From Methanobacteriota archaeon (GTDB lineage Archaea; Halobacteriota; Methanosarcinia; Methanosarcinales; Methanoperedenaceae): a stretch of DNA of 8,939 bases. Positions within the stretch are counted from its first letter, which is position 1; every line of letters begins with the position of its first letter. The stretch is from contig JAHIHJ010000409.1 of assembly GCA_018899795.1 (NCBI GenBank), positions 1 through 8,939 on the forward strand. Reading direction: 5' to 3'. A model generated the notes under the pieces. The model did no database searches. It saw only the letters and a program-made list of their open reading frames with translations, and was not told the DNA's origin. The position numbers were made by a program, and so were the translations under genes. Positions 1 to 4,949 of this stretch are shown here, piece by piece.

Positions 1-141
1 GCTGGCGGGGCGATAAGCAACGGGAAGACCGATCTCCTGTCCATCAAGCCCAATGCCATCGATGTCAGGACGCCGGTATATGCTGGCGGCAGGAAAGAGA
101 TCGAAATGATTGAAAAGCTTAATAGGGAATGTTTAAAATAA
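1..141 (+). CDS. fbp: Class I fructose-1,6-bisphosphatase, C-terminal end (partial)
   Basis: The frame is open from the first base and ends at the TAA at 139-141, giving 46 codons; the start lies outside the window. The peptide opens with AGGAISNGKTDLLSIKP and continues with an N-x-IDVRTPVYAGG stretch and a charged helix. This matches the C-terminus of class I fructose-1,6-bisphosphatases, which carry AGG-x-(A/S)-(T/S/D)-GK, then L-x-I-x-P, H-x-R-x-P and a closing helix (human FBP1 and E. coli Fbp, from memory). The enzyme removes the 1-phosphate of fructose 1,6-bisphosphate in gluconeogenesis, in the cytoplasm. The aldolase that makes its substrate begins 37 bp downstream, which supports the call and suggests one transcript. 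Many archaea instead use the bifunctional class V aldolase/phosphatase, so a separate class I phosphatase is notable. Catalytic metal-binding residues are outside the window and cannot be checked. Confidence 0.75.
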   Translation, partial: AGGAISNGKTDLLSIKPNAIDVRTPVYAGGRKEIEMIEKLNRECLK

Positions 142-165
142 TAAAAACGAATACTGCATAGAAAA

Positions 166-170
166 GAGGG
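166..170 (+). promoter_or_regulatory. Ribosome binding site of the aldolase gene
   Basis: GAGGG at 166-170 lies 8 bp before the ATG at 179. It resembles the Shine-Dalgarno complement of archaeal 16S rRNA and supports this start, as expected for an internal gene of an fbp-fba transcript. A weak TATA-like string (gtttaaaata, 131-140) sits inside the end of fbp and could add a local promoter, but this is uncertain. Confidence 0.5.
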
Positions 171-178
171 ATTTAACC

Positions 179-1360
179 ATGGCTGTCATTCAAAATTTAA
201 TGAATTCTAAAAAGCATATTGACGAAACCGATATCGAGATTAACGTCGCTGACAATATAGATGTCAGACCGCGCCTCGAAAAAATGCGTTTTCTGGAACC
301 GGGCGTCGAAGCTAACCTTTACCGCATGCTTTATGTTAACGGACCTGGGAATGGGACAGCCCTGTTCATGCCCTTTGACCAGAAAAGTTCTGAACACGGA
401 CCAGGTCATGAGTTCCTGTGGGAAAGAGACAATGCAACCACCGAAGAAATAAACATCAGGGGAAAGGGCTCGGCAGACATGCGCGCGATCGCTGAACTTG
501 TGAACCGCGGCAATTTTTCAGGCTATGTACTGCACCCTGGAAACGTGAGGCAGTTCAAACACCTGTTCAGACCAGATATTCCTTTGATCTACAAAATAGA
601 CGGGCATGTTTCGCAGCCCCAGAGCGCAGGATTAATGTCAACAGTGAGCACGGTTGAAGATGCGCTGAGATATGGCGCATCGGCTATCGGATTGACCATA
701 TATCCCGGCGGAGAGCACATTAAGACCGATCTTGAGAGAGCGGCGCAAATTATCAGGGAAGCCCATAAAGTCGGTTTAGTTGCTGTAGTATGGGCTTATG
801 CGCGGGGCTCAGGTCTCGATGAGATGAGAAAATTCAAGGACAAGGACGGGGAGTTCCAGGGTGTCACACAGACTGACAGCCTGTACTGGACTCATTACGC
901 TGTTTCCATAGCCTCAGGCTTCCTTGGCGCCGATATAGTCAAGACCAAGTACCCGGCAAAGGTCAAACCTTACAACAGGCGGGCGTATGATGCGTATATA
1001 GAAAGCCTTGCGAAAAAGAACTCAAGCATGATCGCCTACAAATACCTTGAACCGAAAGATGCGCAAAGATCATTAACCCCTGAGCAGGAAATATTCAGAG
1101 CCAGCATTGTGGTGCAGGCAGCTCCCAATTCCATAGTCATATTTTCGGGCGGTCCGAAAGTACCGGGTAATCCCACAGAGAGCCTTGTGAAACAGACCGA
1201 GATCGTGATGAAAGCCGGAGCTGAAGGCGGTATTTACGGCAGGAACATCTGGGGTCTTCCAGTGGACGAAGGGCTTGAAGCAGCAGGCGCGATAAATGAG
1301 GTTATCGGAAGGCAGGAATTCCACAGGAAACTGACCGAGCCAAGGTTTGTCGGATATTGA
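179..1360 (+). CDS. fba: Class I fructose-bisphosphate aldolase (DhnA/FbaB type)
   Basis: Cytoplasmic enzyme of 393 aa that reversibly condenses dihydroxyacetone phosphate and glyceraldehyde 3-phosphate to fructose 1,6-bisphosphate. It is a Schiff-base TIM-barrel aldolase of the DhnA/FbaB (DeoC-like) family. The expected Schiff-base lysine is K255 in GADIVKTKYP, placed like the lysine of the Thermoproteus tenax enzyme. FSGG at about 322-325 and GIYGRNIW at about 351-358 are the phosphate-binding ends of the last barrel strands. FDQ at 66-68 and the YKIDGH stretch near 138-143 are also typical. At 393 aa it is longer than the roughly 260-residue minimal archaeal enzyme and nearer the FbaB branch (about 350 aa). 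The ATG is set by the GAGGG motif 8 bp upstream. It follows a class I fructose bisphosphatase, so the pair covers two consecutive gluconeogenic steps. The related ADH synthase (aroA') is an alternative for shorter family members, but the neighbour and the length favour the aldolase. Confidence 0.9.
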   Translation: MAVIQNLMNSKKHIDETDIEINVADNIDVRPRLEKMRFLEPGVEANLYRMLYVNGPGNGTALFMPFDQKSSEHGPGHEFLWERDNATTEEINIRGKGSADMRAIAELVNRGNFSGYVLHPGNVRQFKHLFRPDIPLIYKIDGHVSQPQSAGLMSTVSTVEDALRYGASAIGLTIYPGGEHIKTDLERAAQIIREAHKVGLVAVVWAYARGSGLDEMRKFKDKDGEFQGVTQTDSLYWTHYAVSIASGFLGADIVKTKYPAKVKPYNRRAYDAYIESLAKKNSSMIAYKYLEPKDAQRSLTPEQEIFRASIVVQAAPNSIVIFSGGPKVPGNPTESLVKQTEIVMKAGAEGGIYGRNIWGLPVDEGLEAAGAINEVIGRQEFHRKLTEPRFVGY

Positions 1361-1440
1361 AAAAATTGAAAAGATAAAATTAAAAAAAATTAAAAAAATA
1401 TTTCAGTGAGAAAAAATAACTGGGGCGGTTATTTCTTCTC
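1361..1440. terminator. Convergent A/T-rich junction with hairpin, probable terminator
   Basis: The plus-strand aldolase ends at 1360 and the minus-strand FKBP frame ends at 1429. GAGAAAAAATAAC (1408-1420) and GTTATTTCTTCTC (1428-1440) form a 13-bp inverted repeat with one mismatch and a 7-base loop. In the minus-strand RNA that mismatch becomes a G-U pair, so the stem is complete, and it is followed by long U tracts (A runs at 1361-1400 on the plus strand). Archaeal polymerases stop at T tracts, so this should terminate the FKBP transcript. The plus-strand transcript has only short T runs (1454-1458), so termination of the aldolase message here is less clear. The FKBP stop codon lies within the stem. 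Confidence 0.45.
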
Positions 1441-2342
1441 TCCCATAACAGACTTTTTGTCTGAAATATCGTTATTTTCTATTGAATTCATAGTTATATT
1501 GAAGATCAATGTCTTTCCTGCAAGCTCGTGGTTCTGGTCAATAAAGAACGATGTCTCGTTAAATCTCACTGTCATCGTACCGAACATGCTCTGAATCTTT
1601 GTCTCAGGAATGGAATTATGCCTTAGAGTGATATTGTCGTCTGTTACACCAATAACTGTTGAAGTCCATGGCGTTTTCTGGAACTGGTCAAGCGGTAGTC
1701 TAACCGTGTCATTTTTCTTTACGCTGGGTTTTATGGTAAATTCGTTTCATTGATCTTTACTACCGTCATATTCCAGGGCGAATTTTGTGTAAAAATCTGA
1801 TATTCTGCCTTGAGGTTGTAAGATAGCGACACAACATTGGAAATGTTCAGGATGGTTAGATTGATGTTCGTTCCGGGGGGAATTACATTATCACTCTTGT
1901 TATGACCCGGACCATAAGTCGCTTCGAATTCCTCAAGGGAGATATTAAAGACCTTGGGGAACGAATTTTCTTTTGCTGAAAAGTTTTCAATCAGGTCATA
2001 TGCCATGATCAATTTAGGGTCGACTGGTCCATATCCATCCTCAGGCAGAATGTTTATTGTTTTTGTCTCTCCGACCTTCATTCCAACAACACCTTCATCA
2101 AACCCTTTGATCATGCCGGGTTCGCCAACTGTGAAATTAAGCGGAAGGTATTCAGGTTTTATGATATCATGTTGCTTTGCCACACTTTCTATGTTAGTAT
2201 CGAAAACCTTGCCATCCTGGAGACTTCCAGTATAATTAACAGATACCTTATCCCCTTTTTTTACTGTTTTTTCACCTGTACCAGACAGATTGCGGAATAT
2301 AAGTAATTTACGATGATCGATGTCTTTCCATGTCGTTGATAA
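1429..2342 (-). pseudogene. FKBP-type peptidyl-prolyl isomerase, frameshifted and lacking its 5' end
   Basis: Peptidyl-prolyl cis-trans isomerase of the SlyD-like FKBP class, in two frames. The first frame runs from about 2279 with KKGDKVSVNYTGSLQDGKVFDTN, here split as KKGDKVSVNYTGS then LQDGKVFDTN, followed by GMIKGFDEGVVGMKVGE and PEDGYGPVDPKLI. These are the FKBP core strands and the start of the insert-in-flap domain. It stops at TAA 1731-1733. The rest of the protein lies one base back, from about 1746 to the TAA at 1429-1431, and includes DQNHELAGKTLIFNITM, the closing FKBP strands. The two frames overlap in roughly 1734-1746; one extra T in the T run of the minus strand (1738-1740) would fuse them. 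No ATG, GTG or TTG precedes the FKBP core in frame after the previous gene's stop at 2343; the first start-like codon is a GTG at 2183, which would delete the first strands. About ten N-x-S/T sequons indicate an exported protein, yet no signal peptide is present. Decay is likely; a one-base assembly error is possible for the frameshift only. Confidence 0.8.
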
Positions 2343-2606
2343 TTATTTATCCACGGGGTCGGGAAACCCGAGTTCCGCCAGCAAGCGGCGCGCTATTTCA
2401 ATAGATTCATCCCTGCTTGAGGTTTTTATTATCATCCTGCCGCCCGGATACATGGACACATCCACGCCGTTATAATCCAGCAGCAGCAGATGTTTTGTAG
2501 CTACCTTTGTCTTCAGGATACCGCTTGCTTTTATCAGATCGATCTTCGTATTAGTGCTGACCTCAAAACCGGTTCTTCCCGAACACAACCTGACAGAAAT
2601 TACCAT
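2343..2606 (-). CDS. Small conserved-looking protein of unknown function
   Basis: An 87-residue protein from the ATG at 2606 to the TAA at 2343-2345. The frame is open to 2678, but those extra codons would overlap the divergent promoter and the start of the plus-strand gene, so the inner ATG is preferred. No Shine-Dalgarno motif is seen; a TATA sequence about 25 bp upstream suggests a leaderless or nearly leaderless message. The sequence is soluble, with no signal peptide or membrane segment. It contains KASGILKTKVATKH, then LLLLDYNGVDVSMYPGGRM, then IIKTSSRDESIEIARRLL. The pattern of a strand, a GGRM turn, another strand and an amphipathic helix faintly recalls half of a TATA-binding-protein fold, but this is only a resemblance. 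One cysteine (residue 8) is present. I do not recognise the family. It lies in the same frame as the broken FKBP gene downstream, separated by a single stop. Confidence 0.6.
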   Translation of the reverse strand: MVISVRLCSGRTGFEVSTNTKIDLIKASGILKTKVATKHLLLLDYNGVDVSMYPGGRMIIKTSSRDESIEIARRLLAELGFPDPVDK

Positions 2607-2628
2607 GTGCAAGAAGAGGCAAAAGAAA

Positions 2629-2635
2629 TATATAA
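2629..2635. promoter_or_regulatory. Shared TATA box of a divergent promoter
   Basis: TATATAA at 2629-2635 lies between two divergent starts, 29 bp before the plus-strand ATG (2664) and about 23 bp from the minus-strand ATG (2606). On the plus strand it is preceded by an A-rich AAAAGAA, a plausible BRE. On the minus strand it reads CTTATATA, close to the archaeal box A consensus. The spacing suggests leaderless or very short-leader messages in both directions. This is inference from spacing and consensus. Confidence 0.5.
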
Positions 2636-2663
2636 GCCTGTGTACAGACTCAATATAAATAAT

Positions 2664-3185
2664 ATGGCGCTGAGGCAAAAAGAAGTAATATTAATAATAC
2701 TATTATGTTTTTTATCCGTTGGTGGCTCAGCCCGGAGCGATATTCTATTTAACGGAACGAACATGTATCTCGCCACAGGCGAATCCAGTACTCTCTACCA
2801 GGGATATATCCTGACTTTAAAAAGCGTGAGCAGCGACGGTTCAATGTGGCTCCAGCTGACGGACAATGAAACCATCGTAAAAAGTGAGATCGTTTACATT
2901 TATGGGTCTTTCGTGTATAACAAGACCAATAAGACCATTATCTCGCTTAATGTGGATAAGGTGTATTCAGGACCGTCAGAACAGAACCTTGTATCTTTTC
3001 TCCTGTACCAGTTCAATGACCCTGAAAAGCCTTTTCCGGATAATATGATCATACCTGAAAATACCGTAGCTCCTGGAAATAATAACAACCCTCCTAAAAC
3101 CAGGTCTTCCATCGATCCTCTGATATGGGTGCCTGGCATAGCTCTTGTTTTGATACTCATTTATTTTGTACGCAAATTATGGTGA
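2664..3185 (+). CDS. Exported, C-terminally anchored S-layer-like protein
   Basis: A 173-residue protein from the ATG at 2664; the frame extends upstream to 2490, but only this start puts a hydrophobic signal at the N-terminus and fits the TATA box. Residues 1-24 form a signal peptide (KEVILIILLCFLSVGGSA). The ectodomain has four N-x-T sequons at N30, N68, N86 and N89. The stretch ATGESSTLYQGYILTLKSV, followed by D-G-S-MWLQL, resembles the repeat of Methanosarcina-type S-layer proteins (PF07752/DUF1608: GY-x-L-x-(V/L)-K-S-V then an aromatic WL-x-L strand); only part of such a domain is present. A Pro/Asn-rich linker (about 131-148) precedes a membrane helix (about 152-169) ending in basic RKLW, so the protein should be tethered outside the cell. 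The VPG at the start of that helix is weakly like a PGF-CTERM sorting signal. It lies 4 bp before pelota and is probably co-transcribed with it, an odd pairing of surface and ribosome-rescue functions. Confidence 0.7.
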   Translation: MALRQKEVILIILLCFLSVGGSARSDILFNGTNMYLATGESSTLYQGYILTLKSVSSDGSMWLQLTDNETIVKSEIVYIYGSFVYNKTNKTIISLNVDKVYSGPSEQNLVSFLLYQFNDPEKPFPDNMIIPENTVAPGNNNNPPKTRSSIDPLIWVPGIALVLILIYFVRKLW

Positions 3186-3189
3186 ATCA

Positions 3190-4236
3190 ATGAAGGTGCT
3201 GAAAAAAGAACTGCGTTTCAACGAAGGTGAGATATCACTTATTACAGAATCACTTGACGACCTCTGGCACCTGAAATACATACTTGAACCAAATGACGTT
3301 GTATTTGCTTTCACCAAACGCAGGATAGAAGGTGCGACCGATAAGTTAAGACCCGAAAAGATTGAAAAAAAAACAGTGCGCCTGGGGATAACTGTGGAGA
3401 AGGTGGAGTTCCATAAATTCTCAAACCGTCTGCGAGTGCATGGGACTATCGTGGACGGGATAGATACAGGGGCATACCATACGATAAATGTTGAAGAAGG
3501 AACGAACATTTCGATAATCAAGAGATGGAAGAACGACCAGTTCGAGCGGATAAGGGAGGCAGAGATCGCGTCACTGCGCCCGAAAGTAATTATCGCAACG
3601 ATCGAAGAGGGCGAGGCGAGCATAGGCATGGTGAGGCAGTTCGGGGTTGAAGAAACCTCATCCCTGCGCCAGTCCTTAGGGAAAGGAGAGGGGAATCAGC
3701 GGAATTCTTTTTTCGGGGAACTGGCTTCGCAGTTGAAATGGGCTGCGGAAAAAGTGGAAGCTGTAATTCTTGCTGGACCCGGGTTCACGAAAGAGGATTT
3801 CATGGAGTTCGTGCGGACAAAGGAACCTGAGCTTGCAAAGAAGATAGTGCTTGAAGATACTTCATCCATCGGGATGTCCGGGTTCCAGGAAGTGCTTCGC
3901 CGCGGGGCAGTGGATCGGATAATGCAGGAATCCAGGATAGGCAGGGAAGCAATCCTCATCGAAGAACTGATGAAGGAGATATCAATGGACGGAAAAGCGG
4001 CGTACGGCATGGCAGAGGTGAGAAATGCGCAGAGCTTTGGCGCGGTCGAGACGCTGCTGATAACCGATGAACTTCTGCGTACTGAGCGCGAAACCGACTC
4101 AATTGACAGGTTCTTAAGAGATGTGGAGCATTCGCAGGGAAGGATAGTGGTGTTCAGCACGGAATTCGAGCCAGGGAGGAAGCTTGATTCGCTGGGCGGA
4201 ATAGCTGCGCTCCTGCGCTTTAAGGTGGCGGCATGA
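3190..4236 (+). CDS. pelA: Pelota (Dom34-like) ribosome rescue factor
   Basis: A 348-residue archaeal pelota, homologous to eukaryotic Dom34 and built like release factor aRF1. With aEF1A and ABCE1 it recognises stalled ribosomes with an empty A site and promotes their dissociation. The N-terminal Sm-like domain covers about 1-125, including FNEGEISLITESLDDLWHL and the EKVEFHKFSNRLRVHGTI strand region. The central domain (about 130-255) has the family motif AGPGF at 195-199. The C-terminal domain (about 258-348) contains AYG at 271-273 and the closing DSLGGIAALLRF. Full-length archaeal pelotas are about 350 aa, so it is intact. The ATG at 3190 was chosen because it gives the canonical MKVLKKELRFNEGEI start; an upstream extension to 3166 would overlap the preceding gene. 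It starts 4 bp after the upstream gene's stop, and its own stop overlaps the next start in ATGA, so translational coupling is likely. Confidence 0.95.
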   Translation: MKVLKKELRFNEGEISLITESLDDLWHLKYILEPNDVVFAFTKRRIEGATDKLRPEKIEKKTVRLGITVEKVEFHKFSNRLRVHGTIVDGIDTGAYHTINVEEGTNISIIKRWKNDQFERIREAEIASLRPKVIIATIEEGEASIGMVRQFGVEETSSLRQSLGKGEGNQRNSFFGELASQLKWAAEKVEAVILAGPGFTKEDFMEFVRTKEPELAKKIVLEDTSSIGMSGFQEVLRRGAVDRIMQESRIGREAILIEELMKEISMDGKAAYGMAEVRNAQSFGAVETLLITDELLRTERETDSIDRFLRDVEHSQGRIVVFSTEFEPGRKLDSLGGIAALLRFKVAA

Positions 4237-4874
4237 GCCTTGTGAATGCCGCCTCAGACATAAGGTCCCTTCTTGATCGCGGCTATCCACAGAAGAGCGC
4301 GGTGAGGTTCGTGTGCGCCCACCACAGACTGGATGTGAAGGCGAGGTATCTTCTATCAAGGACCGTGCTCGCGCGCAAGGTGGCTGAAAGAAGACTGGCT
4401 AAATTTCTCCCGTGTGAAATAATAGAAGGCAAAAGCATCGTAATAGACGGGTACAACATCATTATTGGGATGCAGAGTATCCTTGAGAAAAAAGCATATC
4501 TCTGCGATGATGGGGTGATCAGGGATATCAAAGGCGCTTTTCGGGGTTTTAAGGGGTCATCGAACACGGAGAATGCGATCGGGTCTATTCTTGGGTTTTT
4601 GAAGGAAAAGAAGCCTGAGAATATCGTTTTCCTTCTGGATTCACAGATAAGTAATAGCGGCATGCTTGCTCGTAAGCTGCGGGAGATGCTTGAAGACGCA
4701 GGGTTAAAGGGTGATGCGAGAACTTCAAATCATGTGGATCATGATCTTAAGATTTGCAGGGAAATCGTTGCCTCAAGCGATGGGGTAGTAATTGATGAGG
4801 CAAAGAACGTTGTGAACTTCCTGGCGTGCGTAGTACAGCGGTTCAGGGATATGGAGGTGCATCCGGTATTGTGA
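4233..4874 (+). CDS. DUF434/DUF5616 family protein, possible PIN/NYN-like nuclease
   Basis: A 213-residue cytoplasmic protein starting at the ATG of an ATGA overlap with the pelota stop. Residues 1-57 match the DUF434 region: a helical, basic segment with RSLLDRGYPQKSAVRFVCAH and LLSRTVLARK. From about 67 the sequence reads SIVIDGYNIIIG, then IVFLLDSQISNSG at 131-143, HVDHDL at 167-172 and IVASSDGVVID at 178-188. This arrangement of acidic residues at strand ends (D72, D136, D169, D171, D183) in an alternating strand/helix layout resembles PIN/NYN ribonucleases, which start with (V/I)-x-(I/V)-DG-x-N. DUF434 identity is recalled from family knowledge; the nuclease reading is inference from the Asp spacing. 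Tight coupling to pelota suggests a role in RNA or ribosome quality control. A non-catalytic nucleotide-binding protein is the main alternative. Confidence 0.75.
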   Translation: MSLVNAASDIRSLLDRGYPQKSAVRFVCAHHRLDVKARYLLSRTVLARKVAERRLAKFLPCEIIEGKSIVIDGYNIIIGMQSILEKKAYLCDDGVIRDIKGAFRGFKGSSNTENAIGSILGFLKEKKPENIVFLLDSQISNSGMLARKLREMLEDAGLKGDARTSNHVDHDLKICREIVASSDGVVIDEAKNVVNFLACVVQRFRDMEVHPVL

Positions 4875-4894
4875 AGCGAAAATCTGGAAGAAAA

Positions 4895-4925
4895 CTTAAA
4901 TTACATCAATCCTCACACTAATATA
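4895..4925 (+). promoter_or_regulatory. Candidate TATA elements upstream of tgtA
   Basis: Between the DUF434 stop (4874) and the tgtA ATG (4950) there are two TATA-like strings, CTTAAATTA at 4895-4903 (after an A/G-rich stretch) and CTAATATA at 4918-4925. The first would give a short, C-rich leader of about 20-25 bases, the second a leaderless message. No Shine-Dalgarno motif is visible before the ATG, so tgtA probably has its own promoter. Which element is used cannot be told from sequence. Confidence 0.35.
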
Positions 4926-4949
4926 CCCCTCCCTCCATCATACCCCATC

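Noticed and set aside
1449..1463. Inverted repeat CAGAC-TTTTT-GTCTG as a terminator for the aldolase.
   Set aside because: It lies inside the FKBP coding sequence on the other strand, and only a short 5-bp stem with no following T tract is seen.
1406..1594. A plus-strand frame after the aldolase.
   Set aside because: It is antisense to the second-frame part of the FKBP gene, which carries real family sequence.
3177..4160. Two long minus-strand frames opposite pelota (3177-3629 and 3696-4160).
   Set aside because: They are Ser/Ile-rich antisense shadows of an intact, well-conserved pelota gene, with no family features or ribosome sites.
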